DNA of 64,000 nucleotides from the NCBI GenBank assembly GCA_947095585.1, contig OX352762.1:31100669-31164668 (forward strand), in the 5' to 3' direction. The stretch is from Nephrocerus scutellatus (taxonomy: Eukaryota > Arthropoda > Insecta > Diptera > Pipunculidae). Shown here piece after piece: positions 22,550-33,834 of the stretch. Each line of letters opens with the position of its first letter. Position 1 is the first letter of the stretch. Below the pieces are notes generated by a model. The model ran no database searches. It was not told the DNA's origin and was given only the letters and a program-made list of their open reading frames with translations. The position numbers and the translations under genes were made by a program.

Positions 22550-22637
22550 ATACCCACCTGCATGCTCAACACAAATGGTTGCGAGAAGCTAGGCCTTGGA
22601 CCGCAATTGTTTGCCGCGCCGAATATTATTATTAAAT
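22550..22637 (+). repeat. SINE, 3' half
   Basis: It contains CAACACAAATGGTTGCGAGA, AGCTAGGCCTTGGACCGCAA, GCGCCGAATATTATTATTAA, matching the last 85 bp of the SINE copies at 37736 and 10114. The 5' part is absent. Confidence 0.8.
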
Positions 22638-22639
22638 AG

Positions 22640-22910
22640 TAAAGTAAAAATTTATTAATTTTATTCCGTCACGTGGGCATAGAACTGACTGATTTCTCAT
22701 AAAAACTGCAGCGCTTATTTCAGCTACAGTACTTTGACCCATCGGTGCAGCCAAAATAGCCCCAACTTGTCGTTGGTAAACACCACCTTCAACAATATTT
22801 AAAGTGGCATCCAGTCGAAGGATAGGTGGAATATGTGTTGATCTTATTCCTAATGGTAAATCAAGCAACCGCAAAACATACATAAACGTTTCTTTGTATA
22901 GTCGAAAATA
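22640..22910 (-). pseudogene. PIF/Harbinger-like transposase fragment
   Basis: The minus-strand translation includes PPILRLDATLNIVEGGVYQR, QVGAI, MGQSTVAEIS and AAVF. This pattern (L.L..L.I...G.YQR.VG......SQSTVS.....V) matches the N-terminal helix-turn-helix region of PIF/Harbinger nucleases (HARBI1-like). The rest, including the DDE catalytic domain, is absent, and I see no matching DNA-binding partner gene. It is a short fossil fragment. Confidence 0.55.
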
Positions 22911-22911
22911 A

Positions 22912-22968
22912 CTGAAGCTTTCCGTGACAAGTTATTACTCTCGGACATTTGTAAGATTTTCGCGAGAT
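22912..22968 (-). repeat. SINE, middle fragment
   Basis: GAAGCTTTCCGTGACAAGTT, ATTACTCTCGGACATTTGT and TTTCGCGAGA match the body of the SINE read on the minus strand (compare 10253-10310). Confidence 0.65.
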
Positions 22969-22969
22969 T

Positions 22970-24700
22970 TTCTTCTTTTCCTTTTAATAACTTTTTCATT
23001 AAACTTTCGATTTAGAGTGGAGCTGAACAACTTATCTTTTTCAAAAACATTAAACAAAATGTATGAAAGTGACACCTAAATAGCTGTCCACCACAAACCA
23101 TAGCAAAAAAGTGATAGTCATTTGATAACCACCTACATGGAGTAAAAGCATTTATTTTGATGATCAACAAACAACTATCGCCTTAGCCGATTCCAACACT
23201 CAGATTTAAGCATCCCGAAAAATTTACGAAGAAGGAACACAGTTTGAAACCAAAGAAGACCTCATTGAAGCTATAAATTCATCGGAACAGAGATTGTAAT
23301 GTACTATTTAGGCCTTCTTTATGACTTACTGAACCACAGTTACCATTCCATACATAGATTCGAAATTCTTTCTGAAGCTTTATCCCCACATTACCTTTAA
23401 TAAATTCCTAAATTAGGTTTTCCCCCATAATTACCCAAAGTTAGCCCCGATACGTGCTGTTTATTGGAAAGAGAGTGGATTTAAACGACGGGAGACATGC
23501 ACTCTTGCTACCTATACTTAGTTCTCATCGGGCCAACCTTGCTATTAGGGACTAGATCGACCAATCAGCATTTTATTTTGTAAAAAAATGTTTCTGTCGG
23601 ACATCATGAAGTTCGGATCTCGTTAACGCCGGACAGGAATATTCAAATTCTCCAATTCTGATGGCTGACCGACATTTCGATGGAAGAGTAAGGTAAAAAT
23701 TTATTAATTTAATTCCGTCACCATGCCAAGTCACGAGTAGTAAAGCTTTTTCAAAGTTTTAGTTAAAATCAAACATATTTTCCAAAGTAAAACCAAAAAC
23801 TAAACACTCTGCTATGGCGAGCACGGATATTTATGCTAATTCGGCTCTAGTTGAATTGAAAAAGTAGATCAAACCTAACTAATGTAAATATCTCCATATT
23901 TAACAAACAAAAAGAAACCATAAATAATTAAATATTTGCCATTCAAGTACTGAATGCGATAGACACGACTAGAGAGCGCTTCGTTGTTCTGGTTAGCCAA
24001 ACATACAAGTGCATGTAGCTGAGGCTGCGTTTGAATTTTTCTTTGTTTTGAACAAGAAGCTTTATTTTTTGTTGTTGGCCCTTTGTTGATATATAACTAA
24101 GGCTATACGCTATGTGTTGCAGACCTAACACTGGGAAGGAAGTCGAAGTAGTAGAGCGGAACCAAAGTTGTTAATGCAGCATGTTAAACCTATGCTATCG
24201 GTGTCCGAATTTTGAACTTATTCATTGAGGGATGTAAGTTAAATTTTAACAAATAATAAACGGCATTTTCTTGTGTGAATTCCTCTGGAATTCTGGTTCA
24301 CTCAGCAACTACCTGGATTACTCTCAGAATGCAAAAGGCTATTATCCTATGAGCAAATACGCTCTTCTTTTAAAATTTCCATTTATATTTCGATTATTGT
24401 ATAAAATTTTGAGTTGGGTTGTAGTAATAATTAACAAATAATAATATGTATATATTTCAGGAAGATAATTGCTACAGATGAAACAGGCGCTTAGCAGCAG
24501 CGGTAACAGCGACAACACGAGACCAAATAAGAGTTGAAAAATCCATATATTGCCACTGTTCGAATCACTTTCAAAAATCGAGCGAAGCGTTTGCGCTTGT
24601 ATTTTCGCCGCAGCTTAGTGTTGGCGTATTTTCGGCACCGTTCTTCTCGGATTCTTGAAGCTCTGCAAGGTGATAAAGGTTTAATTCATGGTTTTTTCAC
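22970..24700. other. No gene recognised; possible transposase scrap
   Basis: At about 23222-23300 the plus strand gives EEGTQFETKEDLIEAINSSE, reminiscent of the C-terminal end of Tc1-like transposases, but it is too short to call. Elsewhere the sequence is AT-rich without recognised features. Confidence 0.35.
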
Positions 24701-24712
24701 AATCATAAAATT

Positions 24713-27037
24713 TCATTTGTTCGACAAATACAGACCTGGAGGCAAATGTAGTTTCTCGATGATAAACTTCTTTCTTCGCAATTTAAATGCCAAATCTAAT
24801 GTTTCAGGCATGAAGGTGCTCAACGTATTTATAGCAGAAACTTTTCGCAGGTGCAGTAGTCCGTTGTACTCCTTGAATGCGGAATTTCTTTCACGATCGG
24901 ATCCAGCAAATGATTCAAGTTCAATGGCGAAATCAACAAGATTACGAATTTTCGACACTAGGCTTTCGTCCTGAGAGCAGAAAAAGATGCACAAGTAGTA
25001 TTTTATTATATTATCTATTGCAGTAAGCATTTCGAGCACTTACACATTTTGCAATCAAATGCATAGGCATCGTTATGAAGCACACCGAGACTGAATTGCG
25101 AACCGCCGAACGCAGAATAGTAAGAAATTTCAAAATATCTCTATCAAAGTTCTCCTCGTACCAGAGTGGCGAAGCCAATGACGTAACACAGATGCGGCAC
25201 AAGGATTTCTGTGAACTGACCTCTGGATTGAATTTGTCTTGGCTGATGACGTTCGACAGTTCATCAAGAATACGATAATATTTCCCACAGTGAAACACTT
25301 TATTCTCCGGCGGAGATGCTGGTGGATTGGTTTTCTGCGGTCCCGTAGGAAAATCCTTAGATTCCTCTGATGGTGATATGACATTATTATCGGTGTTGTC
25401 GTTGACAGTATTTTGAGAACCATCCCAAACGGCCAACTCCACGTTTTCCCCACATAAGGCATTCATATGCTCCATTAGATTAAAATGGTGTCCGATCTTT
25501 GTTGTCGACTGTTCGGAGTTAACCGGAAGTAAATCATTATATCTCCACGCTATTCGCAAACCATTTTTGTCACCACCAGCACCATCATCGCAAATCTGTT
25601 CTCCGCTGTTGTTATTCCCAACAGATTCCTTTTCAATTTCATCCTCATTAAGGGGTTTGGGAAGTTTCTTCAGTATCTCGATGGGATCATCGTCGAGGCT
25701 ACCCAAGAAGATGGATTGTTGCGACACAACTCCTTCGGCAAGGAAGTATTTTGCTAAAACCTTTGAGTGAGTTCCATATTTGTCTTCCTCTGTGGTTGAA
25801 ATGTACGAAATGTGTTACATTATGAATTGTTTAATGTTTTGAGTTCGAACTTTACACAAACGAATGGTTAAATATTAAAAGAGAAAATGAAAGAAATAGA
25901 GTTTAAAAGTAAAATTTGTTGATCAATCTACATGGGAGGTACCAGAGGTAACAGAATTGTCGGTGGCGGATACGAACAGCTATTTTTTAATTTCATCAGT
26001 GGGGTAGGCCGCAAAAATGGTAATTTTTTGGGGTCAGTTGTCAGGTACCTCAACCTGTTATCTTACAAAGCAAAAAAAAGCCAATTACTTCCCCGACTTG
26101 TCCTAAAAATCATTTTAACAAAAGAATTTTTGAAATTGGAATTTCCGCTCTAATGTAAGGCAAAGACTCAAGTTGTGTTTTCCAGCGTTAGTGTAAAAGT
26201 AAATGGCGCCTTTTTCTTGAAGTTAGTGCATAGTTATGTTGAACAGTGCTTATAAAAAAACAAGCACTCAGATATATGTTTTTTTAATTTTAATTGTCCG
26301 GTCTTCTCTGCGTAGTGAATTTCAAAACCTTATTCAATTTTATAAAAACACACGGTAAACACAATTTCCATCATTTTTGGTACGTAAAACGTAAGGAACT
26401 ATAATAATAACAGCTTTCTAGTGTAGTTTAATTAATAATATACATTTTCTTTTGGTAAAACGAAAATGAGGTGAGAATGTAAGTGCTTAGCAGATTTTCT
26501 TTGCAATTAACGTTGACTTTGTGCACAAAATAATCTAAAAAGCAGTCTCTGGTATAATAAATTTCTTTCATAACAGTAACTGAACGAGGTTCTGGCTGAG
26601 CAGCTGTTTCAAAGTACGACTTTCAATGAGATTATTAAGTTTTAGCGTACGCCTGCACTCGGTTACATAACGGATGCGCTTTATCTGTGAGGATTGCGAA
26701 AATGGATATCGCTGATCGCTTCATGGCGGGAACATCTGGTAACCATGATTATCCAACCTACCCACATATCCAGAAAATGTTCCGATACTAAAAACAGTGG
26801 TTATCTTCCAACATCCTGTCACTTACCGATTAATATAACCGATCCGATTGGTAGACCTCCGCCTGAAAATGAGGTTTTTTTTTAATAAAAATGCAGTGGC
26901 CTTTATTATTGAAGAGTTTTACCAAGAATCAAATCCATGGATGGATTCCCACTCGAGGTAATCACTTGCCCGGTCTGTGGACTTGTACGGGTTCCCGAAA
27001 TAGGCTTGTGGACATTTCTTTTGCGAAAACTTGACAT
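24713..27037 (-). CDS. ELP4: Elongator complex protein 4 (ELP4), four exons
   Basis: ELP4 belongs to the ring-shaped Elp4-5-6 subcomplex of Elongator, which acts in tRNA wobble-uridine modification. Exon 1 (27037-26923) starts MSSFRKRNVHKPISGTRTSP. Exon 2 (26861-26826) encodes GGLPIGSVILI, the degenerate P-loop region. Exon 3 (25789-25044) continues EEDKYGTHSKVLAKYFLAEG, later IAWRYNDLLPVN and KIGHHFNLMEHM. Exon 4 (24970-24713) has ELESFAGSDRERNSAFKEYN, GLLHLRK, and the conserved ending LAFKLRRKKFIIEKLHLPP. Introns are 61, 1036 and 73 bp, all GT..AG, and the joins keep phase for 384 residues, similar to the family apart from a short C-terminal tail. Residues about 135-200 are low-complexity and acidic, as often seen between RecA-like blocks. 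The PAXNEB-family match is strong throughout. No disabling change is seen. Confidence 0.95.
25790..26825 (-). other. ELP4 intron 2, no nested gene
   Basis: Bounded by GTAAGT-like (GTAAGTGAC) donor and a CACAG acceptor. AT-rich, with no recognised repeat or nested gene. Confidence 0.7.
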
Positions 27038-27870
27038 AGTCGTGCGGAATACCAACTATTCTCTTGTTCGTTTGCCTTGACGAATAATGCTATCCGGTGT
27101 TCTTTGCTGTCTTTAGTTTGACGGCAATAAAGGAACGAACAAATCGCCGATAAAATGAGAAATTAAAATATAAACTATTATTATTAAATGTTCAGACGCC
27201 GCTAACTTAAGCGTTGTAGCTGTGGGTGAAACCAATGCTACCGACCGCACAAAACACTAAATATTTATTAAAATAACATGGAAACTTCGATGCACAGTAC
27301 TATAATCTTCTAACGTCTATGCCTTCATGGTTCATGCTGTCTAATTTGTCTCTTTGACGTATTTTTTGTTCCTGCTTAAAACCGAAAAATTGTCAAATTG
27401 TGGAATGTGGATGATGTCTGACAGTTCAACTTATGTATCAGCTGATTGCTGAATAATGTCGGAATGTGCCGGTCGTATCAATGATTAGTACTGCGACTGC
27501 CCCATCTAGTGTTCACGATTATAACTATAAAAATTCCGTTCATTTTCATAAATTACTGAAAATACAGATGGCACTTGCAGAGTTATAAAATTATACATAT
27601 TCGTTACTCTAGAGCGGATTGCTGTCTTTCATAACTAAAGAAAATTTTTGAATTGCTGTCTTCTCATATTCTCCAACAATTGCTAGCGATAACTTTTGTC
27701 ACCACGCAACTTCTGTACGGCAGTTGTTTGATTAGCTAGTATTAGTAATTACGCCACAAATAGTCACTAGGTGAAATTGCATAAATAATTTCTGAATTGT
27801 TAGTTTTTACTTCCACGACCTATTTCCCTTTTTAAAAATTCAAATTCCTTACATATCCCTCAAGAAGACA
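27038..27870. other. ELP4 upstream region
   Basis: This would contain the ELP4 5' UTR and promoter. I cannot point to a TATA box or initiator with confidence, and no open frame looks real. The next recognised feature upstream is a family X element. Confidence 0.4.
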
Positions 27871-27875
27871 CATCT

Positions 27876-28240
27876 TTTTAAATTCTCTATATTAACTTCG
27901 CGTGCCTGGGCTAGCTGGCTGGCTGGCTGGCTGGCGGACTGGCACAACAACTTTTGTGATAAATTTTTAACCCACTTCCTTCCACTTCCAATTTTATTGA
28001 AATTTTGCACACATATGTGTTTCCCATGACAACACTTTCTATTAAAATTTCGGACCCCTCGTGCCTCGGGGGGCCGCCATACAAATATTTTACAAAATGT
28101 ACCCGATTTTCTTCAAATTTTATACGCATGTGTATCTCCGATGGACAACACTTTTTGTAAAAAGTGATTGGGCCCCGGGGTCGGGTTTCAATGTGTATCA
28201 ATTAGATAATTTACACGAAAAATTTTAATTTTATTGGTTG
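27876..28240 (-). repeat. Family X repeat, short copy
   Basis: The left end is TAAATTCTCTATATTAACTT, CGCGTGCCTGGG and a GGCTGGCTGGCTGG run. The middle has CACACATATGTGTTTCC, CTTCAAATTTTATACGCATG. The right end is AATTAGATAATTTACACGAA and AAATTTTAATTTTATTGGTT. Confidence 0.85.
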
Positions 28241-28257
28241 TTATTTTTAGAATTTCT

Positions 28258-28475
28258 TTTTAAATTCTCTATATTAACTTCGCGTGCACGTGGCTGTCTG
28301 GCTGACTGGCAGACACACCATTATTCAAACTTTGCATACATGTGTATTTCCGGAGACAATACTTTCTATTAATATTTCGGGCCTTAGGGCCGAGGGGTGC
28401 CTATATAAAATTTATAAAAATTAACCCTATTTTCTTTAAATTTTAAACAAATGTGTATCTCCGATGAACAACACA
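28258..28475 (-). repeat. Family X repeat, truncated copy
   Basis: A new left end (TAAATTCTCTATATTAACTT, CGCGTGCACGTGGCTG) begins about 18 bp after the previous copy ends, in the same orientation. It stops near 28475, inside the minisatellite, without the right end. Confidence 0.8.
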
Positions 28476-28849
28476 ACAGGTTTATGACAAGATTAAAAGA
28501 ACATCGAATGCTTCGCACGGTTCTTTTAAGTTTTGTGATATTTTTAAGCCATAATTATTTAAGATTTCAATTATAAACATTCCAGCAAATTTTCTTTTAT
28601 TTTATAACAGTTCTAGTTGCTCCGGATCTACCACCTATTTTATTTTCTAACTTTTAGGGGGCTAGTTGTGCTTCAATTAAAAGCATTTTTTTTTAAATTA
28701 TTTTTTTATATAATCTTATTTTATACTTTTTAGTTTTTAATAAAATATGTATATAAAATTTCAATATTATTCAGATGGGATGGTAATATGGACCCACTCA
28801 CAGGACACCAACAAGTCTCTCAATATACCCTCAAAAGACTTCCAAAAGA

Positions 28850-30050
28850 CCCGAAAGTACCCTAAAAGGACCCTCTAAAAAACCCCTCAAGACCACCTAG
28901 AGACCCCCTCAAGACCACCCTCAAGACCCCGTTAAGATCACGTTACGACCCCCATTAATATTTCCTCAAGACCCCATAAAACCCACTTAAGATAACCTTA
29001 AGACCCCTCAAAACACTCTCGTGACCTCACTTTAAAACACCTAAAAGCCCCCTAAAGACTCTACTAACGACCCTCTCAAATTCTCCTCAAGATCCCTCAA
29101 GACCACCCCGACACCCTAAAAACATTCTTAAGACCCACTCAAGACTCCACTCACGATCCTCTCAAAATCCCCTTAAAACCTTCTTAAGATCCTCTCAAGA
29201 GTCCACTAGTGACCCTCTAAAAATCCCCTCAAGGACCCCCCAAGGACCCTCAAGACCAACTAAAGACCCCCTTAAAATCCCACTAAGGATCCTCACAAAA
29301 GTCCCTCGAGACCTCCTCAAGACCACACCTTCTAAGAACCCCTCAAGACCCCACTCAAGATTCCCTTAAGACCCCCACAAAACCTTCCTATGAACCTACT
29401 CAAAACCACCTTAGAATCCCTTAAAACCCCTCTCAAAACCCGCTCAAGACCCCGCTCAAGATTCATTTAAGAACCCCTTAAAACCCTCCTAAGACCCCAC
29501 TCAAGACCCTCTCAAACCTCCTCAAGTCCCCTTTTAAACCCCCACTAAAAACTCATAAGAATCTACTCAAGACACTCCAAAAATCCCCTCAGGATCCCCT
29601 CAAGACTACCTAAAGACCCTTCAAGACTCCACTAAAGATCCTCACAAAACCACCTCGGGACACCCTTCAAGACTACCTAAAGACTCCCTCTAGATCACCT
29701 CAATACCCCGTTAAGACCACGTTACTACCCCCATAAATACTCCCTCAAGACCCCCTCAAACCTACTAAAGGTCCCCTTAAGACCTTCCCAAAACAGTCTC
29801 AAGACCACCTAAAACCCCCCTTAACGTTCCACTCATGACCCTCTTAAAATCCCCTCAAGACCACCTCAACCCCCTGAATACCATCTAAAGACTCCCTCAA
29901 ACACCCTCAAGCCCTCAAGACTACCCTTACGACCACCCCCTCAATACCCCCTCTAGGACCATCTGAAGGGCCAATCATGACTCATCTCAAAACCTACCTC
30001 AAGACCCACCTGAAGCACACCAAAAGACCCCCGAAAAGTCATACCCCAAA
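28850..30050 (+). repeat. 1.2-kb degenerate CCTCAAGACCC-type array
   Basis: The plus strand is an almost uninterrupted run of variants of an approximately 11-base motif such as CCTCAAGACCC, with few G residues outside AAGA. Longer-range order exists: GTTAAGATCACGTTACGACC at about 28931 recurs as GTTAAGACCACGTTACTACC about 779 bp later, and AAGGATCCTCACAAAA near 29285 recurs about 349 bp later. No open frame of interest is present. It is an old minisatellite with higher-order duplications. Confidence 0.85.
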
Positions 30051-30194
30051 AATGCGTACGAGACTTACAGATTTGTAATGAAATAAGCGTGACAGAATGA
30101 CATAAAAACCGACAGAAAGCCAGAGGCAAGATAATAAAAAGCATTTAATACATAACTTTCATAAAAAATTATGTTATTATAAAAGTAACGTGTA

Positions 30195-30700
30195 AAATAC
30201 AACAGATGTCCCATGCCCATGCATTCATTTGAGGCATATCAAAATTTCACCAAGCAGGCAAATGTTATTTGTCATTGATAATTTCGCTAAATCAATGTTT
30301 CGTTACAAATTGAAGTACTCCAATGTAGATGTTCAATGGAACTGAATTTTAGACGTCGAAGTAAAATGTACTAGTTATAAAAAAGCACAAGGTACTATTA
30401 CAACTACAACTTTGGAACTAGCCAATAGATGGCATATAACTGCAAGAAAAAAATTTGATCATCACTTCGCTCCAGAAGCGTAAGGCATCAAGGTATTTAT
30501 TAACGTTGATCACAGATAATATAATATACAGATGTCTCATGCCCATGCATGGAATTGAGGAATATCGAATTTCATCTGCCTGCTTGACCATCTTCGAATT
30601 ATTTGTTTTTGATGATTTTCAAAAGATCTGTGATCCATTTTAATACAAAGTACTTGAGTGTAGTACTCAATTTTTATATGCCGAAGTGAAAGGTAAATGA
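30195..30700 (+). repeat. Two diverged copies of an unknown repeat
   Basis: Copy A (about 30195-30375) and copy B (about 30520-30700) share, in order, AGATGTCYCATGCCCATGCA, TTGAGG-ATATC, AAGTACT...GTAG, and a final GCCGAAGTGAAA/GTCGAAGTAAAA block. The shared motif also occurs at 12931-12962. The family is unknown. Confidence 0.45.
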
Positions 30701-30794
30701 AACTTAATTTTAGGTTTGTGTATATGACTTTATTTTAGCTACATAAGTTAAAATAGATGGCATGTAAGTAAAGCAAATAATTTTGTGAATAACG

Positions 30795-31075
30795 CTGAAG
30801 TAAACATTTCGACTTTCGAATGACGTAACTTTTGTCGTAGCTACGACTAAACGCGATTATTGATAGTCGTAATTTCGACTGAATTGTTATTGTTTCAGTC
30901 GAACTCCAAATAGGTGAATTGCGATTGTGTAAACATTTCGACTTTCGAATGACGTCACTTTTGTCGTATTTACGACTAAACGCGATTTTTGAGTCATACG
31001 ACTAGGTAGTCGTAATTTCGACTGAATTGTTTTTGTTTCAGTCAAACACCTTTTTGGAGTTCGACTGGGAAATAA
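30795..31075. repeat. Palindrome-rich duplicated repeat
   Basis: Two tandem units of about 130 bp (from about 30803 and 30932) share GTAAACATTTCGACTTTCGA, ATGACGTMACTTTTGTCGTA, TACGACTAAACGCGATT and AGTCGTAATTTCGACT (an exact partial palindrome). The first unit ends GTCGAACTCCAAATAGGTG and the second ends in its reverse complement, CACCTTTTTGGAGTTCGAC, so the pair has an inverted component. It may be a small non-autonomous DNA element. No coding potential. Confidence 0.6.
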
Positions 31076-31379
31076 ATAAAATTAAAGTGATTATTTCTGT
31101 ACGAAATCAAAAGCGTAAATAACTTTTAAGTAATAACTGTTTTAATGTTATTTAAGAAATTATCACTAAAATAAAAAAAATAATTAAAATAATTAATCTA
31201 TTATGCTTCTACAGTCATTTGAATGACGCGAGCAGCGCATCTTTTGGCGTTTTTTTAATAACTACGTATTTGTAATTTTGTCAATACAAATTTCGTTGCC
31301 TGAATAGAATATTAAATTTAATTAATAAAAATATAAGTTTTATAAAAACACCAAAAAAGTAAATTAAATAACCCATAAA

Positions 31380-31916
31380 AATAAATTTTTTTTTGTGTAA
31401 ATTCTCTAATCACAATGTGCAAAGTTAAAATAAAATCGGGTAAATTTTCTAAAAAATTGTTTGGGAGCCCCTTATCCCGACACTCCAATATTTTTACAAA
31501 AAGTATTTCCATCGGAGATACATACTTCTATAAAATTAGAAGAAAAAGTAATTTTTTTTTAAAAAATTGTTGGGGCCCCATGACCCTGTGACCCGGGGTC
31601 TCTAACATTTTTACGAAAAGTATCGGAGATACACGCGTATATAAAATTTGAAGAAAATCGGGTTAATTTTTTTTTTACAATTTGTATGGGGAAATCAGGA
31701 ATATATATATAAGGAAAATCAGTTTTTTTTTAAAAAAAAATTTATATGGGCACCTCTCGGCCCTGAGGCCCAAATTTTAATAGAAAGTATTGTCACCGGA
31801 AATATACATTTGTGCAAAATTTCAATAAAATCGGGCTTTGGGAAGTGGGTAAAAAATGTATCAGAAAATCTGACCAGCCAGCCAGCCAGGCAGCCACGGG
31901 CACGCGAAGTTAATAT
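31380..31916 (+). repeat. Family X repeat copy
   Basis: It starts AACCCATAAAAATAAATTTT, GTGTAAATTCTCTAATCAC. It has two or three degenerate minisatellite units and ends CAGCCAGCCAGGCAGCCACG, GGCACGCGAAGTTAATATTG. The final AGAGAATTTA is replaced by an RTE-like fragment. Confidence 0.8.
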
Positions 31917-31917
31917 T

Positions 31918-32103
31918 GTTACGCAAAGTAGTAAGTAGCGCAGATAATGTGATTCCAGCGTATGCTTGGCCGGCCTCGCTGTCGTGTTCCATAAATCCTA
32001 CCAGAGCTTACCAAGCTTAATTCTCTTAACGATGTCATCATTATAGGGTCTCCCGAATCGTCCTTCCTCACATACGGGGCCAACAATTCTCCGATTTTTA
32101 TTT
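31918..32103 (-). pseudogene. RTE-like element fragment
   Basis: The minus strand reads CGGAGAATTGTTGGCCCCGT, GAGGAAGGACGATTCGGGAG, and later GAACACGACAGCGAGGCCGG, from the C-terminal part of the element. It sits exactly at the broken right end of the preceding family X copy. Confidence 0.8.
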
Positions 32104-32109
32104 TATTTT

Positions 32110-32196
32110 GAATTTTAATAAAGGGCTTAGCCCAACTTATTACCGGGACGCAAGTCATTCAGGGAGTCCTCCCTTGGCAATGACTCTCTATAAATT
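32110..32196 (+). repeat. Short dispersed repeat (copy 2)
   Basis: TTTAATAAAGGGCTTAGCCC, AACTTATTACCGGGACG, CATTCAGGGAGTCCTCCC, TTGGCAATGA match the minus strand of 7610-7705. It lies between an RTE-like fragment and a family X copy. Confidence 0.55.
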
Positions 32197-32204
32197 AAAA
32201 AAAA

Positions 32205-32995
32205 CAACCCATAAAAATTAAAATTTTCCATGTAAATTCTCTAATAGGAGATGGGTATGTGTTAAAATTTGAAGAAAATCGGGCTAATTATTAAAAAATT
32301 TACATGGACACCACACGGGTCTCAGGGCCCTATCACTCCAACAAATTTACAAAAAGGTATGTCCATCAGTGATACACATGTGTTAAAAATTTGAAGAAAA
32401 TCGAGCTAAAAAAATCGGGTTAATTTTTAAAAAAAAAATTGGGGCTCAATGACCCTGGGGCCCATGGTCTCCAAAAATTTTACAAAAAGTGTTTTTCATC
32501 GGAGATACATACGTATATAAAATTTGAAGAAAATCGGGGTAATATTTTTTTTTATATTGGGGCCCCACGAACGGGGTCCGGGATCTCCAAAATTTTTACA
32601 AAAAGTCTTGTCTATCAGAGATACTTGCGTATATAAAATTTGAAGAAAATCGTGTTATTTTTTAAAAAAAAAATTTCGGGTCCCACGAACCCGGGGCCTC
32701 CAAAATTTTTACAAAAAGTATTGTCTATCAGAGATACACATGTGTATAAAATTTGAAGAAAATCGAGTAAAATTTTGTAAAATATTTGTATGGGAGCCCT
32801 CCGACCCCGGGGCCCGAGGGTCCTCAAATTTTAATAGAATAGTGTTGTCTCCGGAAATACACACGTGTGCAAAATTTCAATAAAATCGGGCTTTGGAAAA
32901 TGGGTTAAAAATTGATCGCAATATTTGGTGTGCCAGCCAGCCAGCCAGCCAGCCAGCCGCCACGGGCAAGTGAAGTTAATATAGAGAATTTAAAA
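32205..32995 (+). repeat. Family X repeat, complete 790-bp copy
   Basis: Both ends are present: AACAACCCATAAAAATTAAA with ATGTAAATTCTCTAATAGG on the left, and GCCACGGGCAAGTGAAG with TTAATATAGAGAATTTA on the right. The interior has about four minisatellite units with GGGGCCCCACGAACGGGGTC-type cores, AAATTTTTACAAAAAGT and TTTGAAGAAAATCG. Five CAGC units lie next to the right end (32935-32958). This is the best single reference copy of the family in the window. Confidence 0.85.
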
Positions 32996-33034
32996 ATAAA
33001 GACTTTTCTCTCTAACGCGGCTTAGAGGTCAGAA

Positions 33035-33834
33035 TGCTTTTTGCTACGCACCCAAGAGCGTCCATATGTATGCACTGGTATGACCACTGTCTTATACACC
33101 AGCAGCTTGGATATTATGCTTATACTCCAGGATTTGAAGAGTGTTGACAGACTAAAGTAGACCTCTTTTGGCTTTGAGCAACTGTGCGCGTATTTCTGGT
33201 TATATGCTGTTATCGGCTGCTACAGTTGACCCGAGACAGAGACAGTTTTAATTGAGGAACCAATGTTGGATCTTCTACTCGCAGACGTGGCCACCACGTA
33301 GTTTGTTTTGCTCTCATTTATATGTAGTCCCAGATTTCTTAATAAAGTTCTACTCCAGCTAAGCTAAGCGGCTCTAAAGTCTATAAAAAGATTGTGTAGT
33401 GAGTTTTCATACTCTAGACATTTTTCCATCACCTGCCTAAGGGTGTAAATTTGATTAGTTGTTGATTTGCCTGGGATGAAGCCACACTGGTATAGACCAA
33501 TGATGGGGTATTCTGTCTTGTGGGAGGGAGGAGAAAATCTTATACGCGATACTCAACAACTTATATTACGATAATTGCTGCATTTTGTGATATCTCTTTT
33601 CTTATGTATAGGGCACAGGATGCCTCTTCGCCAGTCTTCTGGAATGGCTTCTTCCTCCCATATTTAGACCATAAGTTCATGAATTGCTGTATTGTGGGAC
33701 CTCCTGTTTTAATGAGATACCATCTGATCCCGGGGCCTTATTATTTTTGAGCCGATTTATCGCTAACTTCGCCCATGCTTGGTGGTGGCAGCATAGTGTC
33801 CTCTTCGGTCATTGGCGGATGGTCAAATTCCTCA
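33035..33834 (-). pseudogene. RTE-like element, partial copy on minus strand
   Basis: Reverse-strand matches cover the C-terminal region, the RT thumb (CTCGCAGACGTGGCCACCAC on plus), the motif A region, GTCTTCTGGAATGGCTTCTT and the NNKAPG region, ending at CAAATTCCTCA. Indels are many. The central YADD block is deleted: the sequence jumps from the MVATSASR region to the motif A region near 33345. It abuts the inverted ACAATTCCACTTGG array. Confidence 0.8.

Noticed and set aside
23222..23300. Tc1-like transposase C-terminus
   Set aside because: Only about 20 residues look similar and there are stops on both sides; not enough to call.
24534..24974. 146-residue plus-strand frame
   Set aside because: It is antisense to ELP4 exon 4, whose minus-strand product is clearly conserved.
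28850..30050. Telomeric or CRISPR-like array
   Set aside because: The motif is too degenerate and lacks a fixed repeat and unique spacers; the organism is eukaryotic, and the array is interstitial beside ordinary repeats.
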